The notes under the pieces: model-generated | The model's input: the letters and a program-made list of their open reading frames with translations, nothing else | Databases searched by the model: none | Told to the model about the DNA's origin: nothing | Assembly: GCF_014649735.1 (NCBI RefSeq) | Contig: NZ_BMTP01000008.1 | Span: forward strand, 248,001-312,000 | DNA from: Streptomyces lavendofoliae | GTDB lineage: Bacteria; Actinomycetota; Actinomycetes; Streptomycetales; Streptomycetaceae | Length of the DNA: 64,000 nt | Reading direction: 5' to 3' | Program-made: the position numbers and the translations under genes | Shown: one piece after another, positions 16,146 to 25,731 of the stretch | Numbering within the stretch: the stretch's first letter is position 1 | Layout: every line of letters starts with the position of its first letter

Positions 16146-16584
16146 CGTGCCGTGTCTCCTGCTCGGTAGTGGTACGGGGGAGCCTTACCGAATTGTCCCA
16201 CGACGGGCGTCCCGCTCGTGCTCACGCCGCCCGCGCGCAGGGCCCTCCCGGCCCCCGGGTTCCCCCGTCTCCGCAGGCCAGACGCCTGGCGGGCGCCCTA
16301 CCCAGCGCCAGAGGTATTGTCAAGAGGGTATGGCCACCCCTACGGGGTTTTTTGTTCACACCCTTGTCCGATGTTCGACCTTCGTCCTGAGTCCCACCGT
16401 CACCTCCACCCCCGCCCACCTCGACGTTCACCCCGAACGTCGACCGACCCGCAACCCGGGGCTCCGCCTCGGATCCGGCCCCGGGCCGCCCCGGACCGCC
16501 CCGGACTTCACCTCCGGGACCGACTCCACCTCGACGTTTACCTTCACCTCCGATTTCACCTTCACCTTGGACAGGAGAGCTTGC
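16146..16584. other. 439-bp divergent intergenic region, pfkA / pta
   Basis: No coding gene seen. It contains a short stem (CCCC-TAC-GGGG, 16337-16347) followed by six T (16348-16353), a 9-bp perfect inverted repeat at 16421-16443, and a C-rich stretch with repeated CACCTC/TTCACC units to about 16570. AGGAGA at 16573-16578 is the pta ribosome site. The long leader suggests regulation at the RNA or DNA level. Confidence 0.5.
16421..16443. promoter_or_regulatory. 9-bp inverted repeat upstream of pta
   Basis: TCGACGTTC (16421-16429) and GAACGTCGA (16435-16443), perfect, 5-bp spacer. The left half recurs as CTCGACGTTTACC near 16530. Candidate operator of a dimeric regulator; no family can be named. 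Confidence 0.45.
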
Positions 16585-18663
16585 GTGGCGCGCAGCGTGT
16601 ACGTGACCGGGATCGACCGCGGGGACGGCCGGCAGGTCGTGGAGCTGGGAGTCATGGAGCTCCTCACCCGCCAGGTGGACCGCGTGGGGGTGTTCCGGCC
16701 CCTGGTGCACGACGGTCCCGACCGCCTCTTCGACCTGCTGCGGGCCCGCTACCGGCTGTCGCAGGACCCGGCCACCGTCTACGGCATGGACTACCAGGAG
16801 GCGTCCGCCCTCCAGGCCGAGAAGGGCACCGACGAACTGGTCGCCCAGCTCGTCGAGCGCTTCCACCGGGTGGCCCGGGACTACGAGGTCGTGCTGGTGC
16901 TCGGCACGGACTTCCACGCCACGCAACTGCCCGAGGAGCTGGCCCTCAACGCCCGGCTCGCCAACGAGTTCGGCGCCTCGGTGATACCCGTGGTCGGCGG
17001 TAAGGGCCAGACCGCCGAGTCGGTCCGCGCCGAGACGCGCAACGCGTTCCGGGCGTACGAGAGCCTGGGCTGCGACATCCTCGCCATGGTCGCCAACCGG
17101 GTGGCACCCGAGGACCGCGAGGCGCTCGCCGAGCGCCTCGCCGCCCGACTGCCCGTCCCCTGTTACGTCCTGCCCGACGAGCCCGCGCTGTCCGCGCCCA
17201 CGGTCGCGCAGATCCGCCAGGCGCTGGGCGCCGAGGTGGTGCTGGGCGACGACTCCGGGCTGGCGCGTGACGCCCTGGACTTCGTCTTCGGCGGCGCCAT
17301 GCTGCCGAACTTCCTCAACGCCCTGACCCCCGGCTGCCTGGTGGTCACCCCCGGCGACCGCGCCGACCTGGTGGTGGGCGCGCTGGCGGCCCACTCGGCC
17401 GGGACGCCGCCGATCGCGGGCGTCCTGCTGACGCTGAACGAGCGGCCCAGCCGGGAGATCCTCACCCTCGCCGGGCGACTGGCCCCCGGCACCCCGGTGA
17501 TCTCCGTGAACGGCAACAGCTTCCCGACGGCCGCGGAGCTGTTCTCGCTGGAGGGCAGGCTGAACGCGGCGACGCCCCGCAAGGCCGAGACCGCGCTCGG
17601 GCTGTTCGAGCGGCACGTGGACGCGGGCGACCTGCTGAAGCGGATCTCGGTGGCGCGCACCGGCCGGGTCACGCCGATGATGTTCGAGCACGACCTGCTG
17701 GAGCAGGCCCGGGCGGACCGGCGCCGCGTGGTGCTGCCCGAGGGCGCGGAGGAGCGCGTGCTGCGCGCCGCCGACGTCCTCGTCCGCCGCGACGTGTGCG
17801 AACTGACGCTGCTGGGCGACGTCGAGGTCATCCGCAAGAAGGCCGCCGACCTCGGCATCGACCTGAAGCACACGCAGCTGATCGACCCGGCGACGAGCGA
17901 GCTGCGCCAGCGGTTCGCCGAGCGGTACGCCGAGCTGCGCGCCCACAAGGGGGTGAGCGTGGAGCTGGCGTACGACGTGGTGGCGGATGTGAACTACTTC
18001 GGCACGCTGATGGTGCAGGAGGGCCTGGCCGACGGCATGGTGTCGGGCTCGGTGCACTCCACCGCGGCGACCATCCGGCCGGCCTTCGAGATCATCAAGA
18101 CCAAGCCCGACGCGTCGATCGTGTCGTCCGTCTTCTTCATGTGCCTGGCCGACCGGGTGCTGGTGTACGGCGACTGCGCCGTCAACCCCGACCCGAACGC
18201 CGAGCAGCTCGCCGACATCGCCGTCCAGTCGGCCGCCACGGCCGCCCGGTTCGGGGTGCAGCCGCGGATCGCGATGCTGTCGTACTCGACGGGCACCTCG
18301 GGCTCCGGCGCGGACGTCGACAAGGTGCGCGAGGCGACGAAGCTGGTCCGCGAGGCGCACCCGGAGCTGAAGATCGAGGGCCCGATCCAGTACGACGCGG
18401 CCGTCGAGCCGTCCGTCGCGGCGACCAAGCTGCCGGGCTCGGAGGTCGCCGGCCAGGCGACGGTGCTGATCTTCCCCGACCTGAACACCGGCAACAACAC
18501 CTACAAGGCCGTCCAGCGCTCGGCGGGCGCCGTGGCGGTCGGCCCGGTGCTCCAGGGCCTGCGCAAGCCGGTCAACGACCTGTCGCGCGGCGCGCTCGTC
18601 AGCGACATCGTGAACACCGTCGCGATCACCGCGATCCAGTCCCAGCCCACCGCGTCCGCATGA
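16585..18663 (+). CDS. pta: phosphate acetyltransferase
   Basis: 692 residues. Interconverts acetyl-CoA and acetyl phosphate. Long form: N-terminal P-loop-like domain (SVYVTGIDRGDGRQVVELG), central DRTGG domain (PNFLNALTPGCLVVTPGDRADL, about residues 235-340) and C-terminal PTA/PTB catalytic domain (RVVLPEGAEERVLRAADVL to the end) with MVSGSVHSTAATIRPAF and SYSTGTSGSGADVDKVREAT. Start GTG 16585 has AGGAGA 6 nt upstream. Upstream of ackA in an operon: the ackA start is 29 bp past this stop, or overlaps it if the first ATG is used. Confidence 0.95.
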   Translation: MARSVYVTGIDRGDGRQVVELGVMELLTRQVDRVGVFRPLVHDGPDRLFDLLRARYRLSQDPATVYGMDYQEASALQAEKGTDELVAQLVERFHRVARDYEVVLVLGTDFHATQLPEELALNARLANEFGASVIPVVGGKGQTAESVRAETRNAFRAYESLGCDILAMVANRVAPEDREALAERLAARLPVPCYVLPDEPALSAPTVAQIRQALGAEVVLGDDSGLARDALDFVFGGAMLPNFLNALTPGCLVVTPGDRADLVVGALAAHSAGTPPIAGVLLTLNERPSREILTLAGRLAPGTPVISVNGNSFPTAAELFSLEGRLNAATPRKAETALGLFERHVDAGDLLKRISVARTGRVTPMMFEHDLLEQARADRRRVVLPEGAEERVLRAADVLVRRDVCELTLLGDVEVIRKKAADLGIDLKHTQLIDPATSELRQRFAERYAELRAHKGVSVELAYDVVADVNYFGTLMVQEGLADGMVSGSVHSTAATIRPAFEIIKTKPDASIVSSVFFMCLADRVLVYGDCAVNPDPNAEQLADIAVQSAATAARFGVQPRIAMLSYSTGTSGSGADVDKVREATKLVREAHPELKIEGPIQYDAAVEPSVAATKLPGSEVAGQATVLIFPDLNTGNNTYKAVQRSAGAVAVGPVLQGLRKPVNDLSRGALVSDIVNTVAITAIQSQPTASA

Positions 18664-18692
18664 CCGCCCGTACGGCAGAAGGCACCGAACCC

Positions 18693-19913
18693 ATGAGCAA
18701 CCCGACCCGGGTCCTCGTCCTCAACTCCGGCTCCTCGTCGGTGAAGTACCAGCTCCTCGACATGCGCGACGGCGCGCGCCTGGCGGTCGGGCTGGTCGAG
18801 CGGATCGGCGAGGAGACCTCCCGGCTGGTCCACACCCCGCTGACCGGCGGCGGCGCGGAGCGGCGCGAACGCACCGCCCCGATCGCCGACCACGAGGCGG
18901 CGCTGAAGGCGGTCGCCGAGGAGCTGTCGGCGGACGGACTGGGCCTGGACTCGCCGGAACTGGCCGCGATCGGGCACCGGGTGGTGCACGGCGGCCTGAA
19001 GTTCTCCGCGCCCACCGTGATCACGGACGAGGTGCTGGCGGAGATCGAGCGGCTGATCCCGGTCGCGCCGCTGCACAACCCGGCGAACGTCACGGGCATC
19101 CGCACGGCGCGGGCGCTGCGCCCGGACCTGCCGCAGGTGGCGGTGTTCGACACGGCGTTCCACACCACCATGCCGGAGCACGCGGCGCGGTACGCCATCG
19201 ACGTGGAGACCGCGGACGCGCACCGCATCCGCCGCTACGGCTTCCACGGCACGTCCCACGCGTACGTCTCCCGCCGGGTGGCCGGGCTGCTGGGCAAGGA
19301 CCCGGCCGAGGTGAACGTGATCGTGCTGCACCTGGGCAACGGCGCCTCGGCGTCGGCGGTGCGCGGCGGCCGGTGCGTGGACACCTCGATGGGATTGACC
19401 CCCTTGGAAGGGCTCGTGATGGGTACCCGCTCGGGCGACATCGATCCGGCGGTCGTTTTCCACCTCAAGCGAGTGGGCGGAATGTCGACCGATGAGATCG
19501 ATGTCCTGCTGAACAAGAAGAGCGGATTGGTGGGGCTTTGCGGCGACAATGACATGCGGGAGATCCGCCGGCGGATCGATGAGGGCGACGAGCGGGCGCG
19601 CCTCGCGTTCGACATTTACATCCACCGGCTGAAGAAGTACATCGGCGCCTATTACGCGGTGCTCGGCCGGGTCGACGCGGTGGCCTTCACGGCCGGGGTG
19701 GGCGAGAACGCCGCCCCGGTGCGGGAGGCAGCCGTCGCCGGCCTGGAGGAGCTGGGCCTGGCGGTGGACGCCGGGCTCAACGCGGCGCGCTCCGGCGAGC
19801 CCCGGCTGATCTCGCCCGAGTACGCCCGGGTGGCGGTCGCCGTGGTGCCGACGGACGAGGAGCTGGAAATCGCCCGGCAAACCTACTCGCTGGTCACTTC
19901 TCCGGCCCATTGA
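18693..19913 (+). CDS. ackA: acetate kinase
   Basis: 406 residues. Converts acetyl phosphate plus ADP to acetate plus ATP, completing overflow with Pta. ASKHA-fold motifs: VLNSGSSSVKYQL, AIGHRVVHGG, VFDTAFHTTMP, HLGNGASASAV, GLTPLEGLVMGTRSGDIDP and FTAGVGENAAPVREA (catalytic Arg and Asp regions). The ATG at 18693 is favoured by AGAAGG 11 nt upstream; an in-frame ATG at 18660 overlaps the pta stop (ATGA) and would add 11 residues through coupling. 87 bp separate it from pyk. Confidence 0.96.
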   Translation: MSNPTRVLVLNSGSSSVKYQLLDMRDGARLAVGLVERIGEETSRLVHTPLTGGGAERRERTAPIADHEAALKAVAEELSADGLGLDSPELAAIGHRVVHGGLKFSAPTVITDEVLAEIERLIPVAPLHNPANVTGIRTARALRPDLPQVAVFDTAFHTTMPEHAARYAIDVETADAHRIRRYGFHGTSHAYVSRRVAGLLGKDPAEVNVIVLHLGNGASASAVRGGRCVDTSMGLTPLEGLVMGTRSGDIDPAVVFHLKRVGGMSTDEIDVLLNKKSGLVGLCGDNDMREIRRRIDEGDERARLAFDIYIHRLKKYIGAYYAVLGRVDAVAFTAGVGENAAPVREAAVAGLEELGLAVDAGLNAARSGEPRLISPEYARVAVAVVPTDEELEIARQTYSLVTSPAH

Positions 19914-20000
19914 GCCCCACGATTGAGCGCCGGTCCGCCCACTTGTACATTCCACCAGACGGAATATTCCGCAGTGAAACAAACCGATAGGATCCGCCTT

Positions 20001-21431
20001 ATGCGCCGTTCCAAAATCGTCTGCACACTGGGCCCCGCCGTCGACTCGTACGAGCAGCTGAAAGCTCTCATCGAGGCCGGTATGAACGTGGCCCGCTTCA
20101 ACATGAGCCACGGATCCCACGCTGAGCACGAGGAGCGGTACCACCGCCTCCGTCAGGCCGCCGCGGACACGGGCCGGGCCGTGGGGGTCCTCGCGGACCT
20201 CCAGGGCCCCAAGATCCGCCTGGAGACCTTCGCCGAAGGGCCGGTCGAACTGGTCCGCGGCGACGAGTTCACCATCACCACCGAGGACGTCCCCGGCGAC
20301 AAGTCCATCTGCGGCACCACCTACAAGGGCCTGCCCGGCGACGTCTCCAAGGGCGACCAGATCCTGATCAACGACGGCAACGTCGAGCTGCGCGTCATCG
20401 AGGTCGACGGCCTGCGCGTCAAGTCGATCGTCGTCGAGGGCGGGGTCATCTCCGACCACAAGGGCATCAACCTGCCGGGTGCCGCCGTGAACGTCCCGGC
20501 CCTGTCCGAGAAGGACGTCGAGGACCTGCGGTTCGCGCTGCGGATGGGCTGCGACCTGGTCGCCCTGTCCTTCGTGCGCAACGCCGACGACGTCAAGGAC
20601 GTCCACAAGGTGATGGACGAGGTCGGCATCCGCGTGCCGGTCATCGCCAAGGTGGAGAAGCCGCAGGCCGTCGAGAACATGCAGGACGTCGTGATGGCGT
20701 TCGACGGCGTGATGGTGGCCCGCGGCGACCTGGCCGTCGAGTACCCGCTGGAGCGGGTGCCGATGGTGCAGAAGCGTCTCATCGAGATGTGCCGCCGCAA
20801 CGCCAAGCCGGTGATCGTGGCGACCCAGATGATGGAGTCGATGATCACCAACTCCCGCCCGACCCGCGCCGAGGCGTCCGACGTCGCCAACGCGATCCTC
20901 GACGGCGCGGACGCGGTCATGCTGTCCGCCGAGTCCTCGGTCGGCGCCTACCCGATCGAGACCGTCAAGACGATGTCGAAGATCGTCACGGCGGCCGAGG
21001 AGGAGCTTCTCTCCAAGGGCCTCCAGCCCCTGGTCCCCGGCAAGAAGCCGCGCACCCAGGGCGGTTCGGTCGCCCGCGCTGCCGCCGAGATCGCGGACTT
21101 CCTGGACGGCAAGGCCCTCATCGCCTTCACCAAGTCGGGCGACACCGCGCGCCGCCTCTCCCGCTACCGCGCGCAGCAGCCGATCCTCGCCTTCACCACG
21201 GAGGTCTCCACCCGTAACCAGCTCGCCCTGAGCTGGGGCGTCGAGTCCTTCGTGGTCCCCCACGTCGACAACACCGACGCGATGGTCGACCTCGTCGACG
21301 CGGAGCTGCTGAAGCTCCAGCGCTACAACGCCGGCGACACCATGATCATCACCGCCGGCTCGCCCCCCGGCGTCCCCGGCACGACCAACATGGTCCGGGT
21401 CCACCACCTGGGCGGCCAGTCCGCCTCCTGA
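20001..21431 (+). CDS. pyk: pyruvate kinase
   Basis: 476 residues. Phosphoenolpyruvate plus ADP to pyruvate plus ATP. Motifs: RRSKIVCTLGPA at the N-terminus, FNMSHGSHAEH, KIRLETFAEG, catalytic Lys in VPVIAKVEKPQAVEN, metal site MVARGDLAVEYPLERVP, and VATQMMESMI. The C-terminal domain ends GTTNMVRVHHLGG. Start ATG with AGGA 8 nt upstream. Its own promoter may lie in the 87-bp gap after ackA. A very strong hairpin closes the block. Confidence 0.97.
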   Translation: MRRSKIVCTLGPAVDSYEQLKALIEAGMNVARFNMSHGSHAEHEERYHRLRQAAADTGRAVGVLADLQGPKIRLETFAEGPVELVRGDEFTITTEDVPGDKSICGTTYKGLPGDVSKGDQILINDGNVELRVIEVDGLRVKSIVVEGGVISDHKGINLPGAAVNVPALSEKDVEDLRFALRMGCDLVALSFVRNADDVKDVHKVMDEVGIRVPVIAKVEKPQAVENMQDVVMAFDGVMVARGDLAVEYPLERVPMVQKRLIEMCRRNAKPVIVATQMMESMITNSRPTRAEASDVANAILDGADAVMLSAESSVGAYPIETVKTMSKIVTAAEEELLSKGLQPLVPGKKPRTQGGSVARAAAEIADFLDGKALIAFTKSGDTARRLSRYRAQQPILAFTTEVSTRNQLALSWGVESFVVPHVDNTDAMVDLVDAELLKLQRYNAGDTMIITAGSPPGVPGTTNMVRVHHLGGQSAS

Positions 21432-21441
21432 CGGACCGCTG

Positions 21442-21495
21442 ACAGCAGAGGGCGGTGCCCCGGTTCGCAGGAACCGGGGCACCGCCCTCTGCTGT
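21442..21495. terminator. 25-bp perfect hairpin after pyk
   Basis: Arms 21442-21466 and 21471-21495 are fully complementary over 25 bp with a GCAG loop. It starts 10 bp after the pyk stop. No T-run. Confidence 0.85.
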
Positions 21496-21799
21496 TCCCG
21501 GCCGCTCACGTCAGGTGGAGTCCCCCCACTCGATGGCGCACCCATCCCCGCACTGGCGGGTAATCACCCTTTCTCCCGCAGCTCCCGGCGTGCAATGATC
21601 GCCGGGCCTTCGGGGGGAAGGCGGGGGAACCGTGCGAGGAACCGCGCACATCCAAGAACGCCGCCCTGACCAGCGGCACCTTCCAGTACGACCACCACGC
21701 TCCACCGGTCCATGCGGCATGCCCCGAGGCCTGCGGCCAGGGGCCCCTATGCGTACTTCCTCCTGGGCTGACCCGTAATTCGAGCAGACAGGCTGCGAA
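21496..21799. other. 304-bp intergenic region before the toxin-like gene
   Basis: No gene supported; the minus-strand open frame here runs antisense into the downstream gene and lacks a ribosome site. No clear promoter pair or palindrome found. It would hold the promoter of the toxin-like operon. Confidence 0.4.
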
Positions 21800-24700
21800 G
21801 TGCGAACATCTCCCCCGCCCGGCAGGCGGCGCGGCAGACGCGCCGGACCGGTGAAAAGGATGACGTCAGGCATCGTCCTGGCGATGACCGCCGCCCTCCT
21901 GGGCGGCCTGGTGACGGCCGCCCCGGCGGTGGCCGAGGAGCCGAACGACCACCCGACCGACCCCTGGTTGCGAAGCAATCGCATCAGCCTCGGATTCGGC
22001 GTACGCGAGGACCGCTGTCAGGCGGCGCGCTACATCAGCTACGGCGGCAGCGAGATGAAGGCCACCGCGTCGAAGGCCCTCGCGGGCACCGACGCCGATG
22101 TAGCCGCCGCCCTCACGGACAGTGTGGCCGGCTGGGCTCCGGTCAAGGAGGCGCTCGACCGCGACCGGGCCGCCGACGAGGCCTACGGCATGCAGTATCA
22201 AAAACGTTACGAAAGCCTTAACAGCGCCAACGGCCCATACTCCGCAGCCAATTCGTTCGGCGGGCGGGACTACCACGCGCCCGAGTTCGCCGCTGGCGTG
22301 TTGGCCTTCCTCGGTGGCGTGCAGCGCGACATGTACCCCCGGGCATGGGCAGACCCGGTACCGCGTGCGGGCAAGGACTCCATGGCCAAGGCCGTCCAGC
22401 TCTTCAAGAACCTGCCGACTCCGGAGGACAACTGGGAGAGCAGCTACCAGTCCTTCGCGGGCAGCGAGCTGCTCGGCCCCGGGCACGAGGGGGGAAGTGG
22501 TGCGGGATCCGCCAATGACGTGGCGAACTTCCTGCGTTTCGGTGGATTCCCCAAGAAGGCGCCCGAGCCGGACTCGATGGAGTTCCGCTCCGAGGTCGAG
22601 CTCCTGAAGATGGCGTGGGCAGGCTGCGACAGTGCCAATCCCATCGACTTCCACCGCGTGTTGTCCGGGGTCGTGCTCCAGGCCCATACGGAATGGGAGA
22701 GCGAATACGCGGCACAGGCGAAGTCTCGGGCCGACATCGTGGCGGCCGAGATCAAGGCTTCCAAGGAGGTGCGTGCGGCCACTGCCGCCATGGTGGAGGC
22801 CGTGAACCAGGCATGGCGGGCCGACCAGATTCTCTACTGGCAGAAGTACTGGGCGGCGCGACCCGACAGCATTCTCCGGCCCAAGCCTGCGGAGTTCACA
22901 AAGGCCAATGCCGACTTGGCAGCCGCCCGCAGCGCCGCAGCCGCACAGGTCGGGATCGCCGACCGAGCGGCAGCGGCGGCAAAGGTCGCCGCCACCGCGG
23001 CCACCACGGCCCAGAACGCCGGGTACGCCATCGCCGACGCGGCCAAGACGCCGCGCGGGCGTGGCCTGTTGTACGCGCAGCAGGCCGCCCAGGTGGCCAA
23101 GGCGTCCGCAGCCGCCGCGACGGCCGCGGCGAAGGCGGCGCTGACGGCGTCCAACGCCGCCAAGGCCACCGTGGCCGACAGCGGAGCGCTCTACGCACTG
23201 AGCAAGACACAGGCGCACGCCATCAACACCGAGTTCCGCAAGGCCGCCGCCCAGGAGGCGGCCGCCCAGGCGAAGGCCGCCGCCACTGCCGCCGACGCCC
23301 AGGCCAAGGAAGCCGCCGCCAACGCCACCAAGGCCAAGAACGCGCAGGCCACGGCCGAGGCGGCCGAGCAGACCGCGAAGGCCGGCGCCGCCGAGGCGAA
23401 GAAGCAGCGCGCCATCGCGGAGGCCGAGAAGGCGAACGCTGAGCGCGAACGCGACCTCGCGGCCGCCGAGCGCAAGAAGGCCGCGGCCGCCGAGCAGCGT
23501 GCCCAGACCGAGCGCGACGCCGCGGGCCGGGCCCGTACCGCCGCCGAGACGGCGGGGGCCACAGCAGCGTCACAGCGCCAAGTGGCCCAGCAAGCGGAGA
23601 ACGAGGCGTACAAGGCCCGCGACCGGGCGGTCGCCGCCGAGCGCGCACGCGATGCCACGGCGTCCCGCGCCGCGGCCCTGGAAGCCGCCGCCGCGGCCGC
23701 CGTGGGTACGGAGGCGGCCGCCGAGACCCGGCAGGCGGCCACCGAGGCGCGTGCCGCCGCCAATGACGCATCGGGCGCGGCCACCCGTGCCCGCACCGCG
23801 GCGAACGAGGCCTCGACGGCGGCCGTGAACGCGCGTGCGGCGGCCACGAGAGCCGAGGGGGCGGCCGCGAGGTCGCGCTCGGCCTCCGACGCCGCATGGT
23901 CCGCCTACGAAAGAACCCGCGCGGCTGCGGCGACCGCCCACGCCGCGGCCGCCGAGGCCATCGACGCGGCGGCAGCCGCGAAGGTCAACGCCGACAATGC
24001 CGAAGCGGAGGCCAAGAAGGCGCAGGCCGCGGCGATCAAGGCGCGGCAGGAAGCCACGGCCGCGAAGGCCGAGGCCGCGAAGACCGCCTCCTGGGCCGCC
24101 AAGACCGCGGGCTTCGCCTACGCCGCCGGACAGGCGGCCGCCGGTGCCCGGGACGCGGCGCTGGCCGTGACCGCCGCCGCCAACGAGGCCATCACTGTCG
24201 GTGGGCCGTACCGGGAGACCGACACTTCCGCCGCCTTCGCGGTGCTGGTGGGCCAGACGTCCAAGACAATGGCCGAACAGCAGGCCGCCGCCGCCCAGGC
24301 CAAGGCGAACGAGGCGTCGAAGGCCGCCGCCGAGGCCAAGGCGCTGGCCGACAAGGCAGCCGGTGACGCCAAGATCGCGGCACAGGCGGCAGCCGCAGCC
24401 GCCGCCGACGCGGTGAAGGCCCTTCAGTCGGTAGCCGCCGCCCGCGCCTCCGCCGCGGAGGCCGCCAAGGCCGCGGAGGCGGCCAAGGCCGCCGATGCCC
24501 GGGCCCAGCAGTACGACGCCCAGGCCGGTACCGACGCCTTCTACGCGTCGGCTGCCGCGACCGGCGCCGAGTCGGCCGCCGCCCAGGCCGATCGTGAGGC
24601 CACCGACGCCGAGCGCGACGCGTCGAGCGCTCGTTCCGCCGCGAGCGCGGCGGAGAAGGACGCGTCAGTCGCGCGGAGCGTGGCCACCACGGCGGAGCAG

Positions 24701-25714
24701 GACGCCACGAAGGCCGAAACGGCCGCCACCAACGCACAGGGCGCGGCACAGAACGCCGACGCCGCCGCCACCCGCGCCGAGGAAGCGGAGCGGCAGCGCC
24801 TCGCGGAGCTGCGCAAGCAGCGGGCGGACGCGGGGAGCCCGGACGTGGGCCCCGGGCTGTCGGCCGACGACGAGGCCATCCTCATGCGCCTGTGCGGTCA
24901 GGAGTGCGTGGACCAGTTCCGGGCCGCCCGGGCGCTGGCCGGCCAGGACCTGCTGGACTGGGTCAAGGCGAACGGTGGCCAGATCCTCCTCGACTACATC
25001 GGCTGGCCCGACCTGAAGGCCTGCCTGACCAAGGGTGACGTCGAGGGCTGTCTGTGGACGCTGGTCAACGTGCTGGGGATGGCGATCCCGGTCGCCAAGA
25101 TAGTGCCGCTCGGCAAGGCGATCTTGAAGATCAGCACCGGGGTCATCGGGTTCTTCGAGAAGTCGGCGAAGGCCAAGCACACCCTCGACAAGCTGAAGAA
25201 GCTGATCGACAAGGCGAAGAAGGAGCCCGAGTTCCCGGGCTGCAAACCGAGGTCCGCCGTCCCGGCGGTGCACCGCGCGTCGTCCGTCGCAGTGTCCTCG
25301 TTCGTCCCGGTGTCGTCCGCGAGGGCCGCCTCCGCGTCGTCGAACGGCCTGGATGCCTGCGATTTCGACCCCGACGAGGAACTGCCCTTCGAACTGCTGG
25401 AGGACATCGACAAGCGTTACGGCACGGACATCGCGGACGGCATCGAGTACCAGTGGCGCCGAATGATGTCCACGGCGAGCGACGCGGCGGACCACCACAT
25501 CCCGGGAGTCGGCCGGGACATCGAGAAGATGGCCCAGTACCTCCAGAAGTGGCGCGGCAAGGCCACGCACCTGGACAAGGACACCAACAACAAGGTCGCC
25601 TACGACGAGGACAAGGGTCTCATCGTGGTGATCAAGCAGAACTACATCCACGCACACAAGAAGTCCGAGTCGGACTGGAAGCACTCCGGCCGGTACGAGA
25701 AACTGCCCGAGTAG
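21800..25714 (+). CDS. large secreted coiled-coil polymorphic-toxin-like protein
   Basis: 1304 residues. Sec signal peptide (basic start, SGIVLAMTAALLGGLVTA, cleavage near AVA-EEP, about 46). An ALF-repeat-like stretch KATASKALAGTDADVAAAL follows (about 85-105). Residues about 320-1015 are almost pure Ala-rich coiled coil. A pre-toxin-like segment holds four Cys and a hydrophobic patch (LCGQECVDQF about 1030; LKACLTKGDVEGCLWTLVNV about 1080; GMAIPVAKIVPLGKAIL). A basic C-terminal domain (about 1190-1304) has DADHHIPGVGRDIEK-like and YDEDKGLIVVIKQNYIH segments. Architecture fits a polymorphic toxin; the last domain could be a BECR-type RNase, a guess. The part encoded at 22200-22900 is less GC-biased than its neighbours. 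Start GTG 21800; GTG 21848-21850 region also possible. Confidence 0.72.
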   Translation: MRTSPPPGRRRGRRAGPVKRMTSGIVLAMTAALLGGLVTAAPAVAEEPNDHPTDPWLRSNRISLGFGVREDRCQAARYISYGGSEMKATASKALAGTDADVAAALTDSVAGWAPVKEALDRDRAADEAYGMQYQKRYESLNSANGPYSAANSFGGRDYHAPEFAAGVLAFLGGVQRDMYPRAWADPVPRAGKDSMAKAVQLFKNLPTPEDNWESSYQSFAGSELLGPGHEGGSGAGSANDVANFLRFGGFPKKAPEPDSMEFRSEVELLKMAWAGCDSANPIDFHRVLSGVVLQAHTEWESEYAAQAKSRADIVAAEIKASKEVRAATAAMVEAVNQAWRADQILYWQKYWAARPDSILRPKPAEFTKANADLAAARSAAAAQVGIADRAAAAAKVAATAATTAQNAGYAIADAAKTPRGRGLLYAQQAAQVAKASAAAATAAAKAALTASNAAKATVADSGALYALSKTQAHAINTEFRKAAAQEAAAQAKAAATAADAQAKEAAANATKAKNAQATAEAAEQTAKAGAAEAKKQRAIAEAEKANAERERDLAAAERKKAAAAEQRAQTERDAAGRARTAAETAGATAASQRQVAQQAENEAYKARDRAVAAERARDATASRAAALEAAAAAAVGTEAAAETRQAATEARAAANDASGAATRARTAANEASTAAVNARAAATRAEGAAARSRSASDAAWSAYERTRAAAATAHAAAAEAIDAAAAAKVNADNAEAEAKKAQAAAIKARQEATAAKAEAAKTASWAAKTAGFAYAAGQAAAGARDAALAVTAAANEAITVGGPYRETDTSAAFAVLVGQTSKTMAEQQAAAAQAKANEASKAAAEAKALADKAAGDAKIAAQAAAAAAADAVKALQSVAAARASAAEAAKAAEAAKAADARAQQYDAQAGTDAFYASAAATGAESAAAQADREATDAERDASSARSAASAAEKDASVARSVATTAEQDATKAETAATNAQGAAQNADAAATRAEEAERQRLAELRKQRADAGSPDVGPGLSADDEAILMRLCGQECVDQFRAARALAGQDLLDWVKANGGQILLDYIGWPDLKACLTKGDVEGCLWTLVNVLGMAIPVAKIVPLGKAILKISTGVIGFFEKSAKAKHTLDKLKKLIDKAKKEPEFPGCKPRSAVPAVHRASSVAVSSFVPVSSARAASASSNGLDACDFDPDEELPFELLEDIDKRYGTDIADGIEYQWRRMMSTASDAADHHIPGVGRDIEKMAQYLQKWRGKATHLDKDTNNKVAYDEDKGLIVVIKQNYIHAHKKSESDWKHSGRYEKLPE

Positions 25715-25731
25715 GGGTGAGGGAACGCGCA

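Noticed and set aside
16337..16353. Short stem plus T-run as a definite terminator
   Set aside because: Only a 4-5 bp stem and no upstream plus-strand gene; kept only as part of a possible pta attenuator.
18501..21545. 1014-codon minus-strand open frame opposite ackA and pyk
   Set aside because: Shadow of two conserved enzymes; no ribosome site, composition typical of antisense frames.
21511..21984. 157-codon minus-strand open frame before the toxin-like gene
   Set aside because: Overlaps the signal-peptide region of the toxin-like gene, lacks a ribosome site and resembles nothing.
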